Below, piece by piece: positions 33,635-41,331 of a stretch of 64,000 nucleotides of DNA. The position numbers and the translations under genes were made by a program. Position 1 is the first letter of the stretch. Each line of letters starts with the position of its first letter. The stretch lies in NCBI RefSeq assembly GCF_016743775.1, contig NZ_JAEQMY010000011.1:1-64000 (forward strand). The letters run 5' to 3'. The notes under the pieces are model-generated. The model searched no databases and was not told the origin of the DNA. It was given only the letters and a program-made list of their open reading frames with translations. The DNA is from Microvirga aerilata (GTDB lineage Bacteria > Pseudomonadota > Alphaproteobacteria > Rhizobiales > Beijerinckiaceae).

Positions 33635-34837
33635 CTAGATGACGACGAAGTCTGCTGCCGTCATCTTCAGTTTCTCATCGATGGTGGCGAACTTGATTGC
33701 CTTGCCGTCGCCCGATCCATCGGCATCGTACAGCAGCGCGCCGGTCTTTCTGTTGTAGATGATCCGGTCGTCGCCATCCAAAGCTCTGTCGCCGATGACG
33801 AAGCTGCTTGACGCAAGCTTGCCGTGATCAAGCGTGTCGAACGCCAGATCGTTGAGCCGGATCGTGTCGTTCCTGACGCTGAAATCCAGAATCAGATCGA
33901 CGTTCTTCGCGCTGGGTTTGAGGTCGAAGGTGAAAGCGTCCCTGCCGGACCCGCCGACAAGAATGTCCTTGCCGCCCTTGCCCCATAACGTGTCGTTGCC
34001 GCTTTTGCCGTCGATCCTGTCGTTATGGCTTGAGCCCGTCAGCTTATTGCTGCTGTTGGTGCCGAGAACCGTCTTGACCGTTTTCGGCAGCGTGCTCTGC
34101 TCGGAAGCAGTGCCGGCGTGATCGAACTTAAGGGCATAAAACGAGGTCTGGCCATAGCCGGTGCCCTGCGTTTCATTCACGCCAAGATAAGTACCAGCCT
34201 TGAAGTAGAAGGCGTCGGTGTTCCAGAAACTGTTGATGGTGTCGGTGGCCGTATAGACCTCGCCATCGGCGTAAACGCTGACCTTCAGCCGATTGGCCGA
34301 AGCGGAAATGGTATAGGAAAATTTCTCGTTGAGTGAAATGTCCGGTGTCTTGCCGGCGCTGTTCTTCAGCCGAAAGGCGGTTTCCTGTCCGGTCGAACCT
34401 CCATGGTCGTTCACGAAGTAGACGGTACCGTTCTCCCAGTACAGCCGGGTCAGCTCCGCGTCCTGACCGTGGATCTGCCCAACCACGATGCGACCGTTGG
34501 AGCCATCGTGACGGATGGGAGCTTCGTCGATTTCCAGGGTTGCCGACATGGAGCCGCCCTGCTTGATGCTCCAAGCGGCACGGTCGGAGCCGTTCATCTC
34601 ACGGAGTTCGGAGCGAGCGTATTTCGAGCCGCTTGTTGTTGCTCCATCAACGGCCGCCCTGAAAACCATGGCTCCATCGGAACTAGTGTAGAAATACTTT
34701 GAATCCTGATAGCCGCTGAGGCTTTTTATTTCAAAGGCCGTGCCGATGACGGTGCCGTTCTGATCCACCGGAAGGGTGATTTTCCAGTTGGACAAGTCAA
34801 AATTGCCGCTTGGATCGGCCGCAGGATTCAAAGCCAT
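33635..34837 (-). CDS. PL7 alginate lyase with RTX repeats and type I secretion tail
   Basis: ATG at 34,837 gives 400 residues with no N-terminal signal peptide. The catalytic domain (about 10-240) has all three PL7 marks: RSELRE at 75-80, QIH at 121-123 and YFKAGTY at 211-217. These supply the substrate Arg, the catalytic His/Gln and the Tyr. RTX nonapeptides follow (about 260-300; SHNDRIDGKSGNDTLWG), and the last 100 residues form a C-terminal secretion signal ending in AADFVVI. It should be secreted by a type I exporter and cut alginate outside the cell. RTX-tailed PL7 lyases are known from Azotobacter. It is transcribed away from the alginate operon and is not its end-product enzyme AlgL. 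Confidence 0.92.
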   Translation of the reverse strand: MALNPAADPSGNFDLSNWKITLPVDQNGTVIGTAFEIKSLSGYQDSKYFYTSSDGAMVFRAAVDGATTSGSKYARSELREMNGSDRAAWSIKQGGSMSATLEIDEAPIRHDGSNGRIVVGQIHGQDAELTRLYWENGTVYFVNDHGGSTGQETAFRLKNSAGKTPDISLNEKFSYTISASANRLKVSVYADGEVYTATDTINSFWNTDAFYFKAGTYLGVNETQGTGYGQTSFYALKFDHAGTASEQSTLPKTVKTVLGTNSSNKLTGSSHNDRIDGKSGNDTLWGKGGKDILVGGSGRDAFTFDLKPSAKNVDLILDFSVRNDTIRLNDLAFDTLDHGKLASSSFVIGDRALDGDDRIIYNRKTGALLYDADGSGDGKAIKFATIDEKLKMTAADFVVI

Positions 34838-35791
34838 CGATGTAAGCCCCAAAAGTAGTCGAGCCTCAGTATGGAGGCTTCTTGATTGGTGTTGGCCGCT
34901 CTTGTTTTACTCGTAAGAGACAGACCAGAAAGTTATATGACGCTTTTATCTATTTGCTTAACAAGATATCGAATGTCTCATGGTGTTGAATCGAACACTT
35001 ATGCATCGCCCCATGAGCGATTTGATCTGTGTTGGGAAAATAAGGCAACATCGTGTCAGCCGCCGATCGGCTCTCCATAAAAATGGAAAATAAGCCTGAA
35101 TTTGCGGCGCGCTTCAGGGGCAGTACACGCAATTCCCGGACTGTATTCTCTTGTCTGCGCAAGAGTCATGATATCAAGTGACGCTCTCGACGACGTTGCT
35201 GCAAAGGAACCTCGCGATCCGACCTCCTGCACTTCAGGTGAGTGCCGCCAGCGCCGCTGCTCCATGACCGATGAACCAAGTTGCATGTTCGGTGCCGTGC
35301 GGGGGGCTGAGCCTGCCCTGCAAACCCGGGACCGAAAGGATTAGGAGCGCTTGGATTAAGCTGCCTCCGAAAGAGGTAGAAATGTATCAAGGTCACGCCT
35401 GTTGGCTGCAAACACATGGGTGATCGTGTCTCCCTCGTACACGCCGTAGCGGATCGCGGTTTTCCGTTCCTGGATTGTGTTGCGTGTCGGGTGGATGGCT
35501 GGAGCATCGGACGCTAAACAGGAAGCGAACTCTTCACGCGCAGATCGGCTGCTCGTCTTGCTCGGTCCAGTGCCGGCTCTTCGGACAAGAGGGCCTTCAA
35601 GAGGGAACAGGGGCTCTTTTGAGCTAAATCTGGCCTTTAGAAGGAGTAATGCTTTGCTTATCCCTAGGGGGTATCTCTCCAGCCGAAATAGTGACGAGCT
35701 TTTAAATGGAGCAGTAGTATTTATTGGGCTGTACCCGGCGCCTTTTAGCATTCGCGCCTCGATTTCACTGTCATTCAGCAGGAACAGCCTA
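34838..35791. promoter_or_regulatory. Long divergent intergenic region between the PL7 lyase and algD
   Basis: About 950 bases, A/T-rich near 34,880-35,000, without a convincing gene. It must hold promoters for the lyase gene (leftward) and for the alginate operon (rightward). The size compares with long algD promoter regions in Pseudomonas, where remote activator sites lie. No sigma-54 or EcfG consensus was found by eye. A minus-strand frame at 35,356-35,751 has no family support; its 5' part may be a decayed gene. Confidence 0.5.
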
Positions 35792-37102
35792 ATGCAAATT
35801 AGTGTTTTTGGAATTGGCTACGTAGGAGCTGTTTCGGCGGCATGCTTAGCCAATGACGGCCATAACGTCATTGCAGTCGATCCAAACCCTCAAAAGGTCG
35901 AGCCTCTCAATGCGGGCATCAGCCCGATTGTCGAGCCTGGGCTGAGCGACTTCATCCAGAGCGGGATCCGCAACAAGCGCCTCACCGCGACCAGCGATGT
36001 GCGCGAGGCCGTAAACGGGACCGATATCTCCTTCGTCTGCGTCGGAACTCCGTCGCGTTCCAACGGCTCGCTCGACACGGCCTATGTCACGGCCGCCGCC
36101 GAGCAGATCGGCGCGGCAATCCGGGAGAAGAACTCCTTCCACTCCGTGGTCATGCGCTCGACCATCCTGCCGGGCACGATGGAAAGCATCGTTCTGCCGG
36201 CGCTGGAGCGTGCTTCGGGCCGGCAGGCCGGCGTGGGCTTCGGTGTTGCATACTATCCGGAGTTCCTGCGGGAAAGCACCGCAATTGCCGATTACTACGA
36301 TCCGGGCGCAATCATCTTTGGACGTCATGACCAGATGACGGTGGATCGTCTTCTCGAGATCCACAAGATCTTCAAGGTCGAGCCCCGGGTCGTGTCGATC
36401 CGCACGGCGGAGGCGGTGAAGTACACCAACAACGCTTGGCACGCGCTCAAGATCAGCTTCGCCAACGAGATCGGCAACATCTGCAAAGAGGCCGGCATCG
36501 ACGGTCACGCCGTCATGGACGTCCTTTGCGCCGACAACCGCCTGAACATTTCCAAGGCCTACCTCAAGCCCGGATTTGCCTTCGGCGGCTCCTGCCTGCC
36601 CAAGGATCTCCGTGCACTGCGCTTCGCTGCCCGTAAGCTGGATGTGCCGACGCCCATCCTGGACGCCACGATGCAGGCAAACGAAGAGCAGCTGCGCCGT
36701 GCCTACTCCATGGTCGCCGCGACCGGCAAGCGCCGGATCGGCATCATCGGCTTGAGCTTCAAGCCGGAGACGGACGACCTGCGTGAGAGCCCGCTGGTGG
36801 AACTCGCCGAGCGTCTTTTCGGCCGCGGATACGACATCCGCATCTATGACCCGAACATTCAGGTCTCCAAGCTGACCGGGGCGAACCTCCAGTTCGTGAA
36901 GGCTCACCTGCCTCACCTCGCATCGCTGCTGACGACAGACATCAACGAGGTCGTTGATCACGCGGAAGTCTTCGTGCTCGGCAATCGCGATGAAGCCAAG
37001 CGGCTCATGGACGTCGTCAGTGATGACCGGCCTCTCATTGATCTCGTCCGTATCGACCAGGCAAGGTGCTCAGGTGACCTTTATCAAGGAATCTGCTGGT
37101 AA
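35792..37102 (+). CDS. algD: GDP-mannose 6-dehydrogenase AlgD
   Basis: ATG at 35,792 gives 436 residues, the length of Pseudomonas AlgD; the frame is open upstream but the family start is MQISVFGIGYVGAVSAACLA. It oxidises GDP-mannose to GDP-mannuronic acid with NAD+, the committed step of alginate synthesis. Seen are the Rossmann glycine motif at 7-12, SPIVEPG, the GDP-mannose segment PEFLREST and the catalytic Cys268 in GFAFGGSCLPKD at the same position as in Pseudomonas, the domain GLSFKPETDDLRESPLVELA, and the C terminus QGICW. These match AlgD over UDP-glucose dehydrogenases. It is the first gene of the operon and overlaps alg8 by 29 bases. Confidence 0.95.
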   Translation: MQISVFGIGYVGAVSAACLANDGHNVIAVDPNPQKVEPLNAGISPIVEPGLSDFIQSGIRNKRLTATSDVREAVNGTDISFVCVGTPSRSNGSLDTAYVTAAAEQIGAAIREKNSFHSVVMRSTILPGTMESIVLPALERASGRQAGVGFGVAYYPEFLRESTAIADYYDPGAIIFGRHDQMTVDRLLEIHKIFKVEPRVVSIRTAEAVKYTNNAWHALKISFANEIGNICKEAGIDGHAVMDVLCADNRLNISKAYLKPGFAFGGSCLPKDLRALRFAARKLDVPTPILDATMQANEEQLRRAYSMVAATGKRRIGIIGLSFKPETDDLRESPLVELAERLFGRGYDIRIYDPNIQVSKLTGANLQFVKAHLPHLASLLTTDINEVVDHAEVFVLGNRDEAKRLMDVVSDDRPLIDLVRIDQARCSGDLYQGICW

Positions 37103-38621
37103 TTCCAGCAGCATCCGGCTCTCCGAGTCGGTTGGGGCTCATATCCTCTATGTCGTGGCTGTGGCAGCTTTCGCTGCCGCACTCCCGACGGAGGCATATG
37201 CCTCCGTCAGCGCCGGCGTAGTCGGGACCATCGGCTTCCTTGCGATGTGGCGCTACGGATGGGGGCTTCTGCACTTCATCCGTGCGCTCATCTTTCGCAA
37301 GTCGGTCTTCCCGCGCATGCGCCAAGCCGCCAGCGCGGTCATCAAGCAGGATCCGCCCAACGCCTTCCTGCTGGTGACGACGTTCCGCATCGATAGTGCC
37401 GTCACCACGCGCGTCTACAAGGCCGCCTTCGAGGCTGCCCTTGCCGCGCCAGGCAAGGCCACGATCGTCGCGTCCGTTGTCGAGGCCGGCGACCAACGGC
37501 TCGTGAAGGCTCTGTTTCACGCAATCTGCGGCGATCAGGACAAGGTCGACCTGGTCGTCGTCAGGATCGCCGGAACGGGGAAGCGCGATGCGCTCGCCTA
37601 TGGCTTCAGAGCCATCGCGCGCCGCACGCCGGCGGACAACGACGTGGTTGCCGTCATCGACGGCGACAGCATCGTGCCGCCTGATCTCATTCAAAAATGC
37701 GCCGGATTCTTTCAGCTCGACCCGGCCGTGGGCGCACTGACGACGGACGAGCTGAGCGAAGTGCGCGGCAGCCGCATCTTCCAGGAGTGGTATGCTCTGC
37801 GCTTTGCCCAGCGTCACACCCTCATGTCGTCCATGGGCTATTCCGAGCGCGTCCTCACTCTGACCGGCCGTATGGCGATGTTCCGGGCGAGCATCATCTG
37901 CAATCCGGAGTTCATAAGACAGGTAGAGCTCGACTACATCGATCACTGGCGTCTCGGGCGCTTCAAGTTTCTCACCGGCGACGACAAGTCGAGCTGGTTC
38001 TGGCTTCTCCGCAACGGCTACAAGATGCTCTACGTGCCCGACATCGTCGTGCTGACCGTCGAGGATCCGCCATCGGAGAACTTCGTATCGGCGGCTGCGA
38101 TGCTGATGGTTCGGTGGTTCGGCAACATGTTGCGCACGAACTCACGGGCCCTGGCCCTCGGACCGCGGCGGATCGGGCTGTTCACCTGGTGGGCCATTCT
38201 GGACCAGCGCATGTCCATGTGGACGTCCATCGTCGGGTTCGTGGTTGCGTTGCTCGCCGGGATCTTTGTCAGTGGATATGCGTTGCTTCTATATGCCTTG
38301 TGGATCCTCACATCGCGATATGTGCTGACACTCTCTCTGTTGGCCTCGCGTCCACGGGTATCGGTCTTCTATCCCTTCCTTCTCTACTTCAATCAGATCT
38401 TCGGATCGCTCGTCAAAGTCCACGTGACGTTCCGCCTGGATCGTCAGAAGTGGACAAGACAGAAGACGACTTCTGCGACGAAAGCTGCAAAGCGCCCTCT
38501 GATCGCGAGCAACTTCATGTCAGCCTACATGCACAGCCTTTCGCTTGCGGCGTTCGTCACTGTGCTGGCCTGGGGCATGAATGTGCTTCCGACACCGCGA
38601 GCCTTTCTCTTTTTTCCATAA
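37074..38621 (+). CDS. alg8: Alginate polymerase, GT2 glycosyltransferase Alg8
   Basis: GTG at 37,074 inside the end of algD (AAGG seven bases upstream) gives 515 residues. Upstream in-frame codons lie within algD and read as noise. This membrane glycosyltransferase polymerises GDP-mannuronate. It has N-terminal helices, then AGTGKRDALAYGFRAIAR, the metal-binding DGD at about 196-198 (VVAVIDGDS), LTTDELSEVRGS, the acceptor-site stretch WRLGRFKFLTGDDKSSWF, and a C-terminal helix bundle with TFRLDRQKWTRQ. These match Pseudomonas Alg8 along nearly the whole length. It should work as a pair with Alg44 in the inner membrane. Confidence 0.95.
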   Translation: MTFIKESAGNSSSIRLSESVGAHILYVVAVAAFAAALPTEAYASVSAGVVGTIGFLAMWRYGWGLLHFIRALIFRKSVFPRMRQAASAVIKQDPPNAFLLVTTFRIDSAVTTRVYKAAFEAALAAPGKATIVASVVEAGDQRLVKALFHAICGDQDKVDLVVVRIAGTGKRDALAYGFRAIARRTPADNDVVAVIDGDSIVPPDLIQKCAGFFQLDPAVGALTTDELSEVRGSRIFQEWYALRFAQRHTLMSSMGYSERVLTLTGRMAMFRASIICNPEFIRQVELDYIDHWRLGRFKFLTGDDKSSWFWLLRNGYKMLYVPDIVVLTVEDPPSENFVSAAAMLMVRWFGNMLRTNSRALALGPRRIGLFTWWAILDQRMSMWTSIVGFVVALLAGIFVSGYALLLYALWILTSRYVLTLSLLASRPRVSVFYPFLLYFNQIFGSLVKVHVTFRLDRQKWTRQKTTSATKAAKRPLIASNFMSAYMHSLSLAAFVTVLAWGMNVLPTPRAFLFFP

Positions 38622-38651
38622 CACTAGCGATGCCGACCTGGAGACCGTTCG

Positions 38652-39860
38652 ATGACGAAGATCACGCATGAAGCCGAAGTTCAAAGGCAACACCCTCGCT
38701 ACCGGCTTCCGGTAAGATGCATTCATAACGGAACGCAGATCTCGGTGGTCGACGTGTCGGTGGGTGGGCTTGGCCTGCGAGCCGGTTCCTTGTCCGTCCA
38801 GCCTGGGCGCGTGCTCGATCTTACCCTCGTCTTCCCGTTCAGCGGCTATGAGCTGACGCTGCCGATCAACGCCGAGGTTCGCTACATCGCTGAGGAGCAC
38901 AGCCGGATCGGGCTTCGGTTCGTTGACGTTTCTCCGCGCCAGCACAACCTTCTTCGTTTCATTCTCGATGCCTATCTCTCCGGAGAAGTGGTGGAGGCCG
39001 GCGACATTCTGGACGTCGTCTCGCGTCGGAATGAAGGAAAGACCCGCGAGGTTCCTCAACGTCCCCAGCCCGTGGGGTTCATGGCCAATGTCGCGCATCA
39101 TGGGCGCAGCGTTGCAGGCTATGTGGGAATCGGCGCGGCAACGTTGCTCCTCCTCGGCTTCGTCGGCATGGGTGTTTTCGAAAGGATGTACCTCATCCCG
39201 GCGCAAACCGCCCAGATCACCGCCGATCTCGTGAATGTGCCGGCTCCTTCCAACGGGCAGCTGACCTTTGTTGCGACCGGCAATGAGGTCAAGGCAGGCG
39301 AGCCGCTCCTGACCATTCAGGGGCCGCAGGGCAGCAGTGTCGTGATCGACAGCCCATGCAACTGCCTGGTGCAGACGCGTTACAGCCGCGCATCGAACTT
39401 CGTTCGCGAGGGCATGCCGGTTCTTGCCCTCCGCGAGAAGACCAGCACGCCTTACGTGGCTGCCAGCATTCCCCAGGATCAGGTTCTTCGGTTCTACCGT
39501 GGAGCAAGTGCCACGATCGAGTATGCGGACGGTACCCGCGTCCGCGGCTCTCAGATCGAGCGTCTTCCAACCCTGCCGGACGACAATGCTTCGGTCGGCC
39601 GGTTCTTCGTGAAGTTGGCTCCTGGGAGAGATTTGGAAACATCGACCATAGGCCAGCCCGTGTCCGTTGTTTTCGATACCTTCTCGGGATCGTCCATTGC
39701 AGCGGCAGCCAATAAGCTTCAGGCTGCGATGAACTGGGCCGGTAATCGGATTGCCTCCGTTTTCGGCGGAAACAGTGATGTGGCGAACGCGCCCAAGAAG
39801 GCCAAAGAGCCTGGAACCACCACTGGGAGCCGCCTGGCTGGAGTCACGTCCGAGCAATGA
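38652..39860 (+). CDS. alg44: PilZ domain alginate co-polymerase Alg44
   Basis: This 402-residue protein has GGAG nine bases before the ATG. Residues 11-110 are a PilZ domain: Arg12/Arg16 in QRQHPRYRLP and Asp34-Ser36 in DVSVGGLG form the RxxxR and D/NxSxxG c-di-GMP-binding motifs. A membrane helix (about 160-180, GIGAATLLLLGFVGMGVF) follows, then a periplasmic HlyD-like region (about 190-350; LVNVPAPSNGQLTFVATGNE, then VDSPCNCLVQ). This is the Alg44 layout, in which c-di-GMP binding switches on Alg8. The diguanylate cyclase at 26,890 is a possible source of the signal. Confidence 0.93.
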   Translation: MTKITHEAEVQRQHPRYRLPVRCIHNGTQISVVDVSVGGLGLRAGSLSVQPGRVLDLTLVFPFSGYELTLPINAEVRYIAEEHSRIGLRFVDVSPRQHNLLRFILDAYLSGEVVEAGDILDVVSRRNEGKTREVPQRPQPVGFMANVAHHGRSVAGYVGIGAATLLLLGFVGMGVFERMYLIPAQTAQITADLVNVPAPSNGQLTFVATGNEVKAGEPLLTIQGPQGSSVVIDSPCNCLVQTRYSRASNFVREGMPVLALREKTSTPYVAASIPQDQVLRFYRGASATIEYADGTRVRGSQIERLPTLPDDNASVGRFFVKLAPGRDLETSTIGQPVSVVFDTFSGSSIAAAANKLQAAMNWAGNRIASVFGGNSDVANAPKKAKEPGTTTGSRLAGVTSEQ

Positions 39861-39912
39861 TCCATTCCGGGGATTATCCGGAAAATTCAATCAACAAATT
39901 TGGAGATCGACA

Positions 39913-41331
39913 ATGGATAACATCATTCCGGTTTTGATGTGCGGTGGATCGGGCACCCGTCTCTGGCCAGTCTCGCGTTCCAGTGAGCCGAAGCAATTCC
40001 ATGCGCTTTCTGGCGATACCAGCCTGTTTCAGCAGACGGTCGAACGGTTCCGCACGGATCTCTATGCTGAGCCGCTGATCATCGTGAACACCAACCACCG
40101 CGATCTGGCGCTGCGTGAAATCGGCCAGCTGAGTGCGGGCACGGCCCGTCTGCTCGTCGAGCCCTGCGTTCGCAGCACAGGTCCGGCAATCGCAGCCGCG
40201 GCCGCTCTGATCGCCGAAGAAGATCCTGACCGGCTGATGCTCGTGGCTCCCAGCGATCACCTGATCGAGCAGTCCGAGGTGTTCTCCCAGGCTGTGGCGC
40301 AGGCAGCGGCCGCAGCGCGGCAGGGCCAGATCGTGCTCTTCGGCATTCGCCCCACTCACCCCGAGACCGGGTTCGGCTACATCGAGACGGGCGAAGCCTT
40401 CAACGAGTCGAGCTTCAAGGTGTCGGGTTTCGTCGAGAAGCCTAAGCGGGCCGATGCGGAGACCCTGGTCGCCGGCGGCAAGCACCTCTGGAACAGCGGG
40501 ATCTTCATGTTCACCGCCCGCACGATCCTCGAGGAGCTGGAGCGGTATGCTCCTGAGGTGCTCGCCTGCGCCCGTCGCGCCCTTTCCAATTCACAGCGTG
40601 GCAATGATACCATTCGACTGGCGGCGGAGTTCGACACGGCGCCCGTGATCTCCATCGACTATGCGGTCATGGAGCGCAGCGAGCGTCTCGTCTGCGTGCC
40701 TGTCGCGCCTGAGTGGCGTGACCTTGGATCGTGGTCGGCGCTCTGGGATGTCGGTGCCAAGGACGGAAACGGCAACGTTCTGCGCGGCGACACGATCCTC
40801 CAGGACGTTCGCGACAGCTACGTCCATGGAAACTCTCGACTGGTGGCCGTCATGGGCGTCGAGAAGGTGGTCGTGATCGATACTGCCGACGCCGTTCTTG
40901 TGGGATCGCTGGACCAGGCGCAGAACGTCGGCCGGTTGGCTGCGGAGCTTGCTGCCGCAAAGCGGCCTGAGGCGAGCCTGCACCGCAAGGTCCGCCGTCC
41001 GTGGGGATCTTACGAGTCGCTGCGCGTCGGAGAGAGCTTCCAGGTCAAGCACATCATCGTTGATGTGGCGGGCCGCCTCTCGCTGCAGTATCACCACCAT
41101 CGCTCCGAGCATTGGACGGTTGTGTCGGGAACCGCGCGCGTGACGGTCGGTGACAATGTCTCCGTCATGACCGCGAACCAGTCCGTCTATATCCCGAAGG
41201 GCGACGTCCACCGGCTGGAGAACATCGGCGATGAGGAACTGCATCTGATCGAAGTTCAGTGCGGCACCTATCTCGGCGAAGACGACATCGTGCGTCTGGA
41301 GGATCAGTATGACCGTATCGTCACGATCTGA
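39913..41331 (+). CDS. algA: Bifunctional mannose-6-phosphate isomerase / GDP-mannose pyrophosphorylase AlgA
   Basis: ATG at 39,913 gives 472 residues; upstream codons overlap the end of alg44 in another frame. The N-terminal nucleotidyltransferase has GGSGTRLWPVSR (11-22), the catalytic signature for making GDP-mannose from mannose-1-phosphate and GTP, and FGYIETG with FVEKP. The C-terminal type II isomerase cupin (about 355-460) has RRPWGSYESL, the metal-binding LSLQYHHHRSEHWTVVSGTA and YIPKGDVHRLEN. Both ends of GDP-mannose supply are covered except phosphomannomutase (AlgC), not in the window, as in Pseudomonas, where algC also lies elsewhere. The stop overlaps the next start. Confidence 0.93.
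   Translation: MDNIIPVLMCGGSGTRLWPVSRSSEPKQFHALSGDTSLFQQTVERFRTDLYAEPLIIVNTNHRDLALREIGQLSAGTARLLVEPCVRSTGPAIAAAAALIAEEDPDRLMLVAPSDHLIEQSEVFSQAVAQAAAAARQGQIVLFGIRPTHPETGFGYIETGEAFNESSFKVSGFVEKPKRADAETLVAGGKHLWNSGIFMFTARTILEELERYAPEVLACARRALSNSQRGNDTIRLAAEFDTAPVISIDYAVMERSERLVCVPVAPEWRDLGSWSALWDVGAKDGNGNVLRGDTILQDVRDSYVHGNSRLVAVMGVEKVVVIDTADAVLVGSLDQAQNVGRLAAELAAAKRPEASLHRKVRRPWGSYESLRVGESFQVKHIIVDVAGRLSLQYHHHRSEHWTVVSGTARVTVGDNVSVMTANQSVYIPKGDVHRLENIGDEELHLIEVQCGTYLGEDDIVRLEDQYDRIVTI

Noticed and set aside
35356..35751. Minus-strand 131-residue frame upstream of algD
   Set aside because: No ribosome site and no family features; the C-terminal part is only weakly protein-like, so it may be a remnant or chance.
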